In this document: piece by piece, positions 25,344 through 34,433 of the stretch | How positions within the stretch are numbered: the stretch's first letter is position 1 | Layout of the letters: each line of letters starts with the position of its first letter | Assembly: GCF_018130385.1 (NCBI RefSeq) | Contig: NZ_JAFCLU010000006.1 | Coordinates: 186,001-250,000 of the forward strand | DNA: 64,000 bases | Reading direction: 5' to 3' | Origin: Bradyrhizobium sp. AUGA SZCCT0283 | GTDB taxonomy: Bacteria; Pseudomonadota; Alphaproteobacteria; Rhizobiales; Xanthobacteraceae | The notes under the pieces: model-generated | Databases searched by the model: none | Seen by the model: the letters and a program-made list of their open reading frames with translations, nothing else | Told to the model about the DNA's origin: nothing | Made by a program: the position numbers and the translations under genes

Positions 25344-26945
25344 TCAATCGAAGAGGTTGGCAAGGCGTTGCTTCATCTGGTCGGCGACGTAGAGCGCGAT
25401 CGCCTGGATGGTCGAGGTCGGGTTCAGCCCGCCTGACGTGACGAACACGCTGCCGTCGACGATGAAGAGATTCTTCACATCGTGCGAGCGGCCCCATTCG
25501 TTGACCACGGAGCGCGCCGGGTCGGTACCCATCCGCGCCGTGCCGAGCAGATGCCAGCCGCCCCATGGAATCGGGTTGTTGATGCAGATGTCGGTTGCGC
25601 CTGCGGCTTCGAGAATCTCCCGGCCACGCGCCAGTCCATGATCCATCATCTTCCGGCTGTTCTCGCTGAGCATGTAATCGATCTTCGGCGCCGGGATTCC
25701 GTGGCCGTCCTTCAGCACGGGATCGAGCGTGACGCGGTTGTGCTCCTCGGGCAGATCCTCGCAGATCGCGGAGACCGCGAGGCGATGGCCGTTGAGCCTG
25801 CGAAACACGCGGTGGTGATCGGCGCCCCACGGCAAAATGCCCTTCTGCTCGCTCGCCACCGCTTCGAACACGGGCCCTGCACCGCGGCCGAACTGGATGC
25901 CATAGCCGCGAACGAAGCCGCGCGACAGATCGGTGTCGTAAAATTCCTTGCTCCAGAGGCAGGTCGGCGGCGCGCGGTTAGAGTCGGTCGGCTCCTTCAC
26001 AAAACCGTAGATCTGCGCATAGGGGTGGAACATCAGGTTCTTGCCGACCAGGCCGGATGAATTGGCGAGGCCGTTCGGGAATTTGCCCGACACCGAGTTC
26101 AGGAGCAGCCGCGGCGTGCCGACGCCGTTACAGGCGATGATGACGACCTCGGCCGGCTGGAACTGCTCGACGCCATCCTTGTCGTAGTAGACGACGCCCG
26201 AGGCCATGCCGTGCTCGTTGGTCAGGATCTCGCGCACGCGGCAATGGGTCTTGAGCTCGACGCCGGCGCGGATCGCGTGCGGCCAATAGGTGATGTCGGT
26301 CGAGGCTTTTGCGCCTTGCGCGCAGGCCGGCGTGCAATGGCCGAGGTTGATGCAGCGCGCCCGGCCCTCGTAGTCCATCGTCGCAACGGTCGTGTCCGAT
26401 GGCCACCAGTGCCAGCCGAGCTTGTTCATGGCCTTGCCGATCAGCGGGCCGGAGAGTCCAAGCGGCTGCGGCGGCATCGGCGGGTGCGTCAGCGGCGACA
26501 GCGGATCGCCTGACAGGCCCGATACGCCCATCATCCGGTCGTTCTCTTCGAAGAACGGGGTGAGTGCATCGTAATCGATCGGCCAGTCATCAGCGACGCC
26601 GTCGAGCGTCTTCACCTTGAAATCGGAGGGATGCAGCCGCGGCCAGTGCGCGGTGTACATCACCGTCGAGCCGCCGACGCCGTTGAAGTTGACGACCTTG
26701 ATCGGCGAGTTGTCGTCGTTAACAGGATAGTCCTCGGGCCGGCCGCGGATGTTCGGGCTGGTCGCCCAATCGCCGTAGAACTTTGCTTCCCAGTCGCGGC
26801 CGGTGCTCGGATATTCCGCAGGGTTCATCCAGCCGCCCTGGTCAAGGCAGAGGATGTGCATCTTGGTATCGGCCAAGCTCCATGCCACCGCCGCGCCGGA
26901 CGCGCCGGCGCCGATGATCAGGACGTCAACGGGGTCGTGCTTCAT
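25344..26945 (-). CDS. GMC family FAD-dependent oxidoreductase
   Basis: 533 residues of the glucose-methanol-choline family. FAD-binding VLIIGAGASGAAVAW opens the protein; NFNGVGGSTVMYTAHWPR is the second family signature; the active-site histidine lies in WGGWHLLGTARMGTDP, and the C-terminus has GGLNPTSTIQAIAL. It oxidises an alcohol, with electrons probably going to a membrane acceptor since a gluconate-dehydrogenase-type small subunit follows. Neighbouring P450 of the CYP153 type, which makes terminal alcohols, suggests a fatty or terpenoid alcohol as substrate; sugar or polyol remains possible. Confidence 0.87.
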   Translation of the reverse strand: MKHDPVDVLIIGAGASGAAVAWSLADTKMHILCLDQGGWMNPAEYPSTGRDWEAKFYGDWATSPNIRGRPEDYPVNDDNSPIKVVNFNGVGGSTVMYTAHWPRLHPSDFKVKTLDGVADDWPIDYDALTPFFEENDRMMGVSGLSGDPLSPLTHPPMPPQPLGLSGPLIGKAMNKLGWHWWPSDTTVATMDYEGRARCINLGHCTPACAQGAKASTDITYWPHAIRAGVELKTHCRVREILTNEHGMASGVVYYDKDGVEQFQPAEVVIIACNGVGTPRLLLNSVSGKFPNGLANSSGLVGKNLMFHPYAQIYGFVKEPTDSNRAPPTCLWSKEFYDTDLSRGFVRGYGIQFGRGAGPVFEAVASEQKGILPWGADHHRVFRRLNGHRLAVSAICEDLPEEHNRVTLDPVLKDGHGIPAPKIDYMLSENSRKMMDHGLARGREILEAAGATDICINNPIPWGGWHLLGTARMGTDPARSVVNEWGRSHDVKNLFIVDGSVFVTSGGLNPTSTIQAIALYVADQMKQRLANLFD

Positions 26946-26961
26946 TCTTGTTCCTTCTTAC

Positions 26962-27038
26962 CGTCATTGCGCAAGGACGAAGCAATCCATTCTTTCTTTC
27001 GCGGCGAAATGGATTGCTTCGCTTCGCTCGCAATGACG
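26962..27038. repeat. palindromic repeat, CGTCATTGC family
   Basis: CGTCATTGCGCAAGGACGAA pairs with a GCTTCGCTCGCAATGACG end; inner arms contain GAAGCAATCCAT and ATGGATTGCTTC. It separates the P450 and GMC genes. It is one of five copies in the window. Confidence 0.88.
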
Positions 27039-27046
27039 TGGATAGA

Positions 27047-28273
27047 TCAGCTCACAATCCTTACCGGCAGCGAGCGGATGCCGCGGATGAAATTTGAATA
27101 GAGCCGCTGCGGCGGGCCCATGATTTCGAAGCGAAGGTCGCGGTTCAATATTTCCTCCCAGAGAATGCGGATTTGCTGTTCGGCGAGACGGTCGCCGACG
27201 CAGCGGTGGATGCCGGCGCCGAACGCAAGATGCTGGCGCGGCTTGGCGCGGTCGATGATAAATTCATCGGCGCGGTCGATCTTGCTCTCGTCGCGGTTGC
27301 CAGAGATGTACCACATCACGACCTTGTCGCCCTTGGCGATGCGGCGGCCGGCGAGTTCGGTGTCGTCACGCGCGGTGCGGCGCATATGCAGCACCGGCGT
27401 GTGATAGCGGATGATCTCGGAGACGAGGTTCGGGATCAGTTCGCGCCGCGCGCGCACCAGCTCGAACTGTTCTGGGTTTTCGACCAGCGCCGTCAAGCCG
27501 CCGCTCATCGAGTTGCGGGTGGTGTCGTTGCCGCCGACGATCAACAGCGCCATCGTGCCGATGAATTCGCGTGGTTGGAGATGGCGCGTGGCTTCGGAAT
27601 GCGCCAGCATCGAGATCAGGTCGAAGGCCGGCGGGGCGTCGGCGCGCGCTTCCCACAATTTACGGAAGTATTCGCCCATCTTGACCAGTTCATCGAAACG
27701 TTCGGCCTCCGAATGCACGACGGCGTCAGGCGAATTGACATTGGCGATCGCGACATCGGACCACCAGGTCAGCTTCATGCGATCCTCCCACGGGAAATCG
27801 AACAGCGTCGCCAGCATCATGTTGGTGAGATCGGTCGAGACCCGCTCGACCCAGTCGAAGGTCTCGTGGCGCGGCAATGCATCCAGCACATCGCATGTTC
27901 GCTTGCGGATCAGCGGCTCGAAATTGGCGAGATTCGACGGCGCCACGATCGGCGCGACGACGCGTCGCTGCGCGGTATGCCCCGGCGGGTCCATCCGGAT
28001 GAAATTCGAGATTTCGTGCCCCCTGGGCTGATCGGCCACCTGAATACCGCCGAGCTCCGAGCTTGACGAATATGTCTCGTGATCGAGTTCGACCGCAAAA
28101 ATGTCGTCGTAGCGCGTCACCGACCAGTACGGCCCGAACGGCGAGGCCTCGCAATAATGCACGGGATCGTCGCGGCGCAACTGTTCGAATAGCGGCCGCC
28201 AGGTGTCGTCCTGATAAAGGCGGGGATCGCTGACGTCGATCGAGGCCAGCTTGCGCTGCAGCGCCTGAGCCAT
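27047..28273 (-). CDS. cytochrome P450, CYP153-like alkane/terminal hydroxylase
   Basis: 408 residues. The haem-binding loop is FGAGIHRCVG with the axial C358; the I-helix has GGNDTT at 247-252 and the ExxR motif is E286-R289. Long blocks such as VSTDLTNMMLATLFDFPWED and LLIVGGNDTTRNSMSGG are very close to the CYP153 family, soluble bacterial P450s that hydroxylate the terminal carbon of alkanes and related chains. CYP153 enzymes normally need a ferredoxin and reductase, and none is encoded beside it. The start at 28273 has a purine-rich GGAGGGGAGGG upstream. It is divergent from the Baeyer-Villiger monooxygenase, with 165 bases between them. Confidence 0.88.
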   Translation of the reverse strand: MAQALQRKLASIDVSDPRLYQDDTWRPLFEQLRRDDPVHYCEASPFGPYWSVTRYDDIFAVELDHETYSSSSELGGIQVADQPRGHEISNFIRMDPPGHTAQRRVVAPIVAPSNLANFEPLIRKRTCDVLDALPRHETFDWVERVSTDLTNMMLATLFDFPWEDRMKLTWWSDVAIANVNSPDAVVHSEAERFDELVKMGEYFRKLWEARADAPPAFDLISMLAHSEATRHLQPREFIGTMALLIVGGNDTTRNSMSGGLTALVENPEQFELVRARRELIPNLVSEIIRYHTPVLHMRRTARDDTELAGRRIAKGDKVVMWYISGNRDESKIDRADEFIIDRAKPRQHLAFGAGIHRCVGDRLAEQQIRILWEEILNRDLRFEIMGPPQRLYSNFIRGIRSLPVRIVS

Positions 28274-28438
28274 CGCTTCCCTCCCCTCCTGCCTTCGCCG
28301 CTTCGCGGGCGATCTGACCCCTGACGATAGGATCAGATGCGGTCGCGAGTAAAGCCGACCGGGACCGGCTGACGGCAAACCTGCAACCCTGCCACGCGTC
28401 CATGCGGGGTTTGTCCACCGGCGCGAGAGCGGGTAGCC

Positions 28439-30067
28439 TTGCACGAAACCACAAACGCGGGAGCGACGCCGATTCCGGATTTCGACGCCATCGTCATCGG
28501 CGCGGGCATGTCGGGCCTGTACCAGCTCTATCGCTTGCGTGAACAGGGTTTTCGCGTGCGGGTGTTCGAGGCGGGCACCGACGTCGGCGGCACCTGGTAC
28601 TGGAACCGCTATCCCGGCGCGCGCTTCGATTCCGAAAGCTATTCCTACGGCTACTCGTTTTCCAAGGAGTTGCTGCAGGAATGGGAATGGTCGGAGCATT
28701 TCGCCGGCCAGCCAGAGACGCTGCGCTACCTCAATTACGTCGCCGACAAGTTCGATCTGCGCCGCGACATCCAGTTTCGCAGCCGCGTGACCGCGGCCGT
28801 TTACGACGAAGGCTCGCGGAGCTGGGGCATTACGCTCGAGGACGGAAGCGAGTTCAGCGCGCGGTTCCTGATCACCGCGATCGGACCGTTGTCGACGCCC
28901 ACGCTGCCACGGATCGAGGGCCGCGACAGTTTTGAGGGCAAATCCTTCCACACCGCGCGATGGCCGAAGGAGCCCGTCGATTTCGCCGGCAAACGCGTCG
29001 CCGTGATCGGCACCGGCGCGACCGGCGTGCAGACCATCCAGACCATTGCCGGACAGGTCGGCCATCTCACCGTATTCCAGCGTACGCCGAACTGGTGCGC
29101 GCCGCTGCACAACGGCAAGATCGACGCGGCGACACAAGCGAAGATCAAGGCGGGCTATCCCGAAATATTCGCCCGCTGCCAGGAGACCTTCGCCTGCTTC
29201 CTGCATACGCCGGATCCGCGCGGCGCGTTCGAGGTGTCGGACGAGGAGCGCGAGGCGTTTTATGAAAAGCTCTATGGCGAACGCGGCTTCGGCATCTGGC
29301 AGGGCAATTTCCGCGACATATTGATCGATCGCAAGGCGAATGCGACGATCTCCGATTTCGTCGCGCGCAAGATCCGGCAGCGGGTGAAGAATCAAGCCGT
29401 GGCGGAAAAGCTGATTCCAAGGAATCACGGATTCGGCACGCGGCGGCTGCCGCTCGAGACCTTCTATTACGAGGTCTACAACCAGGACAATGTCGAACTG
29501 GTCGACATCAACGAAACGCCGATCGAGCGCATCACGCCCGAGGGCATCAAAGCCAGCGACAGGGAATACGCGTTCGACATCATCATCTATGCGACCGGCT
29601 TCGACGCCATCACCGGCAGCTTTGACAAGATCGATTTCCGCGGCGCCGGCGGGGTGCGTCTCAAGGATAAATGGAAGAGCGGACCCGAGACCTATCTCGG
29701 CATCATGGTCCACGAATTCCCGAACATGCTGATGCTGATGGGGCCGCACACCGCGCTCGGCAACATCCCGCGCAGCATCGAATACAGCGTCGACTGGGTG
29801 ACGGGACTTGTTGGGTTTGCGTTCGAAAAGGGGCTGACGCGGCTCGAAGCGACGCCGGCGGGCGTGAAATCCTGGACCGATCACGTCAAGGCGCTCGGCG
29901 AAGGCCTGCTGTCCAACGAGGTCAATTCCTGGATGACCGGCATCAACTCCAACGTCGAGGGCAAGCAGACCCGCATCGTCGCCCGCTACAGCGGCAGCGC
30001 GCCGGCGTATCGCGCGCGATGCGATGAGGTGGCGGCGAAGGGGTATGAGGAGTTGCGGCTGGGGTAG
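28439..30067 (+). CDS. Baeyer-Villiger flavin monooxygenase
   Basis: 542 residues of the class B flavoprotein monooxygenases that insert oxygen next to a ketone using FAD and NADPH. The first Rossmann motif is VIGAGMSGLY (about residue 19), the Baeyer-Villiger fingerprint is F165-EGKSFHTARW-P176, and the second nucleotide-binding motif is VIGTGATGVQ at about 189. GTWYWNRYPGARFDSE is typical of cyclohexanone-monooxygenase relatives. The start is a TTG at 28439, since the only later ATG would remove the FAD motif; a start error is possible. Divergent from CYP153, which suggests a joint route for a cyclic or long-chain ketone or alkane. Confidence 0.9.
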   Translation: MHETTNAGATPIPDFDAIVIGAGMSGLYQLYRLREQGFRVRVFEAGTDVGGTWYWNRYPGARFDSESYSYGYSFSKELLQEWEWSEHFAGQPETLRYLNYVADKFDLRRDIQFRSRVTAAVYDEGSRSWGITLEDGSEFSARFLITAIGPLSTPTLPRIEGRDSFEGKSFHTARWPKEPVDFAGKRVAVIGTGATGVQTIQTIAGQVGHLTVFQRTPNWCAPLHNGKIDAATQAKIKAGYPEIFARCQETFACFLHTPDPRGAFEVSDEEREAFYEKLYGERGFGIWQGNFRDILIDRKANATISDFVARKIRQRVKNQAVAEKLIPRNHGFGTRRLPLETFYYEVYNQDNVELVDINETPIERITPEGIKASDREYAFDIIIYATGFDAITGSFDKIDFRGAGGVRLKDKWKSGPETYLGIMVHEFPNMLMLMGPHTALGNIPRSIEYSVDWVTGLVGFAFEKGLTRLEATPAGVKSWTDHVKALGEGLLSNEVNSWMTGINSNVEGKQTRIVARYSGSAPAYRARCDEVAAKGYEELRLG

Positions 30068-30097
30068 TATTTTCCGTACCGGCAAACGTCCCCCTCC

Positions 30098-30175
30098 GTC
30101 ATTGCGAGCGCAGCGAAGCAATCCATTCTTTCTTTGTGCCGAGGCATGGATTGCTTCGCTGCGCTCGCAATGACG
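30098..30175. repeat. palindromic repeat, CGTCATTGC family
   Basis: Near-perfect inverted repeat with arms beginning CGTCATTGCGAGCGCAGCGA and closing with TCGCTGCGCTCGCAATGACG. The inner ATCCAT/ATGGAT ends enclose a loop of about 20 bases. Follows the monooxygenase stop by 30 bases and could serve as a transcript end. Confidence 0.9.
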
Positions 30176-30189
30176 TGGATACAGTTTCG

Positions 30190-30600
30190 CGATCTCGCGG
30201 CACACTGCGCCCGAGGTTTGCATCTTCGTTTGCCCTCGTTGAATTCAGAGGGCGCAGGGAAGACCGGGTGCTTGCTGCACCCGCGGTCTCGCGTGCGATT
30301 TGCGCATAAGAAAATGCACACGAGCATACAGGGCAGCGGGAACACTCCGGCCTTCCCTGCGCAATGGCTTTACGGCTTACTTCGTGCTCTTCCCGGAGAA
30401 CGGCTCTTTTGCCTCCGTCGCCCGCGAAAGCTTGCTCTCGCGAACTTAGCGCCAGCACCGCGGCGCCCGAACCACACGACTTCGCCGTACGCCTTTGGCG
30501 CGTACGTCTATCGCGCCCTCAGCGTCCATCGCATCTCACCGCGCGTTCGTGACGATGGCCAACGCCCCTCATCTGCCGTGAGACAAGCGGAGTTATGGGA
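30190..30600. repeat. dispersed-type intergenic sequence of about 400 bases
   Basis: This stretch has open frames on both strands that read like the proline/arginine-rich 'hypothetical proteins' (for example GKTGCLLHPRSRVRF, HTSIQGSGNTPAFPAQW) which I recognise as recurrent artefacts in Bradyrhizobium-type genomes. That both strands stay open and no start has a good ribosome-binding site argues for a non-coding dispersed repeat. After it, 30600-30780 holds an AT-richer piece with a TTTCTGAAAATCAGAA inverted repeat and no gene. Confidence 0.5.
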
Positions 30601-30779
30601 CTGATTTGCGTGAGAACGAAAGCGGAATATTTTTCAATCCCGGGCTTGACACGATTTCTGAAAATCAGAAGTGATTTGCCCGTCGTGGCAGTTGGTCGCA
30701 CGCGGCCGCACAAGATTGCGCTTGCGTGCCAAGCAAATCAGCTCGCAGTCCGTAGACACAAGCGCGCCTGTCTCTGCAT

Positions 30780-30892
30780 CGTCATTGCGAGCGAAGCGAA
30801 GCAATCCATGCTTCAACGTGGGGACAGATGGATTGCTTCGCGGAGCCTGTCATCGGGCGCGCATTCGCGCGACCCGTTGGCTCGCAATGACG
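30780..30892. repeat. palindromic repeat, CGTCATTGC family, interrupted copy
   Basis: Outer arms CGTCATTGCGAG and CTCGCAATGACG are intact, with CGAAGCAATCCAT and ATGGATTGCTTCG inside. The right half carries about 35 extra bases (30844-30880) compared with the other copies. It ends 14 bases before the carboxylase stop codon. Confidence 0.85.
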
Positions 30893-30905
30893 GGAGAGAA
30901 CTTCC

Positions 30906-33900
30906 TCACCACGCGTCGATGCACGGCCGCTTCTTCGTCGTGCGGGCTTCCGGCTTTGGCACCGAGCGCAGGCCGGACATGATCCACTGGCGCGTGTCGG
31001 CGGGATCGATCACTTCGTCGATCTCCAGCACCGAAGCGATCGAGACCGCCTTGCCGTTGGCATAGAGCTCCGCGACCTTGGCCTGATAGTACTCCTCGCG
31101 CTCGGCCGGATCTTCGATCGCTTCCATCTCCTTGCGGAAGCCAAGCCGAACATAGCCTTCGAGTCCCATGCCGCCGAATTCGCCGGTCGGCCAGGCCACC
31201 GTGAAGAACGAGGCGTGGAAGCCGCCGCCGATCATGGATTGCGCGCCGAGGCCGTAGCCCTTGCGCAGGACGATGCCGAACAGTGGCACGGTGAGGCTCG
31301 CGCCGGTGACGAACATGCGCGCGACATGGCGCACGATCGCGGTCTTTTCGGCTTCAGGACCCACCATGAAGCCCGGCGTATCGCACAGCGACAGGATCGG
31401 AATGTCGAAGGCATCGCAGAGCTGCATGAAGCGCGCGGCCTTGTCGCCGGCCGGCGCATCGATCGCGCCGCCGAGATGCTTTGGGTTGTTGGCGATCAGG
31501 CCGAACGGTTTTCCTTCAATGCGGATGAAGGCGGTGATCATGCCGACGCCAAAGTCGCGGCGGATTTCCAGCACCGAGCCTTCATCTGCCAATAGATCGA
31601 TCACGGTTCGAATATCATAGACCCGCAGGCGGTTTTCCGGGATGGCCCGCCGCAGCAAGCGCTGGTCCGGCGCCTTCCAGTCAGCAACGGCGCCCTGGAA
31701 GTAAGACAGATATTTCTGCGCGGCGGCCGTCGCTTCCGCCTCGTCCTCGACCAGGATGTCGATGACGCCGTTCGGCGACTGGAACGACACCGGTCCCACT
31801 TCAGCCGGATGATAGACGCCGAGGCCGCCGCCTTCGATCATCGCGGGGCCGCCCATGCCGATCGACGCGTTCATCGTCGCGATGATGACATCGCAACAGC
31901 CGAGCATCGCGGCGTTGCCGGCAAAGCAATAGCCGGACACCACGCCGATGACCGGCACCAGCCCTGAGAGTTTTGCGAATTGCACGAAGGACGGCCCGTC
32001 GAGGCCGGTCATGCCGAGCCGGTCGGTGTCGCCGGGCCGGCCGCCGCCGCCTTCGGCGTAAAACACCAGCGGCATCCGCCATTGCTCGGCAAGGCCCAGC
32101 ATGCGGTCGATCTTCTTGTGATTCATATGGCCCTGGGTGCCGGCCAGCACGGTGTAGTCGTAGGCAATCACCATGCAGCGGGCGGCATCCGCACCGAATT
32201 TTTCCGCGTTCACGGTGGCGACGCCGGAGATCAGGCCGTCGGCCGGGGTGTTGCGGATGAGGTCGTCGACCGCGCGGCGGCGGCGCTGGGCTGCGATGGC
32301 GAGCGAGCCGTACTCGACGAACGAACCCTCATCGACGAGTTGCGCGATGTTTTCCCGCGCCGTGCGCTGGTTGGTCTTGCGGCGGCGCTCGACCGACGCC
32401 GGACGGTTTTCATCGAGCGTGATGGCGTGGCGCTCGATCAGTTCGGCCAGATCGGGACGGATGTGATCGAGATCGACGTCCTCCTCCTCGGCCACATCAT
32501 GGGCGTCGATTTCGGCCGGCTCCAGATAGAGGATCGCCTCGTCCTGCATCAGCGTCACGCCGGCTTCCGCCGCGACCCTCGTCACCCTGCCGCCATGCGG
32601 TGCGGTCACCAGATGCTCCATCTTCATGGATTCCAGCACGGCGATCTGCTGGCCGGGGCGGACGAGGTCTCCCTCCTCGACGTCGATGGCAACGATGGTG
32701 CCTTGCAGCGGCGCCGGTACCGCGACCGAGCCGACCGGCCCTGTTGCCGATGCCGCGACCGCAACCGCGAGCGCCGCATCATCGGCGGCGCTGCCGGATT
32801 CGACCAGCTCCGTCTCCGCCGTCGTGTTGGCCTCGCCGACCAAGGCGGCGACATGCTTGTCGATGAACCCGGTGCTGAGGCGGTTCTCGACAAAATCCGG
32901 ATGCGCCAAAATCGCCGCCAGGAAGGGGATGTTGGTCGCGACGCCGCCAACCCGGAACTCGCGCAGCGTGCGCGTGGCCTTGTGCACGACGTCGGTCCAG
33001 TTACCACCCGGCGAATGCACGATGACCTTGGCGAGCAACGAGTCGAAGGCGGTGCTGGTGCGGTAACCGGAGTAACCAAACGTATCGACGCGAACGCCGG
33101 GGCCGGACGGCAGGTCGAACAGCGCCAGCGTCCCGCCGGTCGGCCGGGTGCCGCCGGTTTCGTCCATCACCTCCATGTTGACGCGGAGCTGCATCGCATA
33201 GCCGCGCGGCTTTGGGATATAGGCCTGCGCCAGACCGAGCGAACCCAGCGTGGCGCCGGCCGCGACCGCGAGCTGCGACTGCACGAGATCGAGGCCGAGC
33301 ACCGCCTCGGTGACGGTATGCTCGACCTGCAGCCGCGGATTGGCCTCGATGAAGGCGAACGCCTGGTCGCTCGCTCTGGCGTCATTATCGACGAGGAATT
33401 CGAAGGTGCCGAGATTGTCGTAGTTGGCGGCCGCCGCGAGGTCCTTGGCAGCGTCAATGATACGCCCGCGCAGCGCGTCGTTCAGCGACGGGCTCGGCGC
33501 GACCTCGATCAGCTTCTGGTTACGCCGCTGGATGGTGCATTCGCGCTCCCACAAATGGCTGATCGCGCCATGGCGGTCGCAGATGATCTGCACCTCGATG
33601 TGGCGAGCGTTGCGGATCAGGCGCTCGACATAGACGCCGTCGCTGCCGAAGGCCGCCATCGCCTCGGACTGGCAGCGCGCATAGGCCTCCTCCAGCCTGG
33701 AGGCGTCGTCGACGATGCGCATGCCGCGGCCGCCGCCGCCGGCGATCGCCTTGATCATGATGGCGCCGCGCTCGCCCTGGGATGCAAGGAAGGCCCTTGC
33801 CTCTTCCAGGCTGGTCGGCCCGCTGGTGCCCTCGATGACGGGCACGCCGCATTGTTTTGCCAGCGCCTTGGCCTGCGCCTTGTCGCCGAACAGGTCGAGC

Positions 33901-34226
33901 GCTTCCGGCGATGGCCCGACAAAGACGATGCTTTCCTCGGCGCAGCGCCGGGCGAACGTGGCATTCTCGCTGAGGAAACCATAGCCCGGATGCACGGCGT
34001 CGCACCCGGTCGCCTTGGCGGCTGATATCACGGCCTCGATGTCGAGATAGGCCCGCGCGCCGCGCCCCGGGATTTCGCAGGCGGCGTCGGCGGCGCGGAC
34101 ATGCAGCGATTGCGCATCGTCAGCGGAATAGATTGCCACGGTGGCGAGGCCCGCGTCGCCCGCCGCGCGGGCGATGCGGATGGCGATCTCGCCGCGGTTG
34201 GCAATCAGCAATTGATGGAAGGACAT
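30906..34226 (-). CDS. single-chain biotin-dependent acyl-CoA carboxylase
   Basis: 1106 residues that hold a whole carboxylase in one chain. Residues 1-455 are biotin carboxylase (LLIANRGEIAIRIARAAGD; ATP-grasp AGGGGRGMR near 162; FIEANPRLQVEHTVTE near 293). Residues 500-545 are the biotin carrier domain, with the biotinylated K535 in LESMKMEHL. From about 600 the two carboxyltransferase halves follow, with oxyanion-type GGPAMIEGGGLGVY and LCDTPGFMVGPEAEK. The order BC-BCCP-CT matches the long-chain or multi-substrate single-polypeptide carboxylases rather than separate AccABCD or PccAB subunits. It carboxylates an acyl-CoA with bicarbonate and ATP; the acyl group cannot be read here. Downstream of an amidohydrolase on the same strand. 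Confidence 0.9.
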   Translation of the reverse strand: MSFHQLLIANRGEIAIRIARAAGDAGLATVAIYSADDAQSLHVRAADAACEIPGRGARAYLDIEAVISAAKATGCDAVHPGYGFLSENATFARRCAEESIVFVGPSPEALDLFGDKAQAKALAKQCGVPVIEGTSGPTSLEEARAFLASQGERGAIMIKAIAGGGGRGMRIVDDASRLEEAYARCQSEAMAAFGSDGVYVERLIRNARHIEVQIICDRHGAISHLWERECTIQRRNQKLIEVAPSPSLNDALRGRIIDAAKDLAAAANYDNLGTFEFLVDNDARASDQAFAFIEANPRLQVEHTVTEAVLGLDLVQSQLAVAAGATLGSLGLAQAYIPKPRGYAMQLRVNMEVMDETGGTRPTGGTLALFDLPSGPGVRVDTFGYSGYRTSTAFDSLLAKVIVHSPGGNWTDVVHKATRTLREFRVGGVATNIPFLAAILAHPDFVENRLSTGFIDKHVAALVGEANTTAETELVESGSAADDAALAVAVAASATGPVGSVAVPAPLQGTIVAIDVEEGDLVRPGQQIAVLESMKMEHLVTAPHGGRVTRVAAEAGVTLMQDEAILYLEPAEIDAHDVAEEEDVDLDHIRPDLAELIERHAITLDENRPASVERRRKTNQRTARENIAQLVDEGSFVEYGSLAIAAQRRRRAVDDLIRNTPADGLISGVATVNAEKFGADAARCMVIAYDYTVLAGTQGHMNHKKIDRMLGLAEQWRMPLVFYAEGGGGRPGDTDRLGMTGLDGPSFVQFAKLSGLVPVIGVVSGYCFAGNAAMLGCCDVIIATMNASIGMGGPAMIEGGGLGVYHPAEVGPVSFQSPNGVIDILVEDEAEATAAAQKYLSYFQGAVADWKAPDQRLLRRAIPENRLRVYDIRTVIDLLADEGSVLEIRRDFGVGMITAFIRIEGKPFGLIANNPKHLGGAIDAPAGDKAARFMQLCDAFDIPILSLCDTPGFMVGPEAEKTAIVRHVARMFVTGASLTVPLFGIVLRKGYGLGAQSMIGGGFHASFFTVAWPTGEFGGMGLEGYVRLGFRKEMEAIEDPAEREEYYQAKVAELYANGKAVSIASVLEIDEVIDPADTRQWIMSGLRSVPKPEARTTKKRPCIDAW

Positions 34227-34433
34227 TGACGTTTCCGTTCAGGCACCGGAGCGAAATGAACGGCTAACCGGCTCACCTCGCCCCGCATGCTTCCCCATAC
34301 ACCAACGGCAGCGCGATATAGCCGCCGTTTCAGTTTCTTGTTGCTGAACATGAAACCTTTGCCGGGATTCTGCGCAAGTGGAATTTCGTTCCACAGCACG
34401 GAATTCACACAGCAGGATGAGGCGCTTAGCGCG

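Noticed and set aside
27047..30223. A 1058-residue minus-strand frame containing the P450
   Set aside because: Residues before the ATG at 28273 are antisense to the Baeyer-Villiger monooxygenase and to a palindromic repeat; P450 homology begins at MAQALQ.
30134..30604. Possible small proteins in the 30-kb gap
   Set aside because: Translations match a recurrent artefact type, both strands are open, and no start has a convincing ribosome-binding site.
31980..34025. A 681-residue plus-strand frame over the carboxylase
   Set aside because: Antisense of a well-supported biotin-dependent carboxylase; no recognisable domain or ribosome-binding site.
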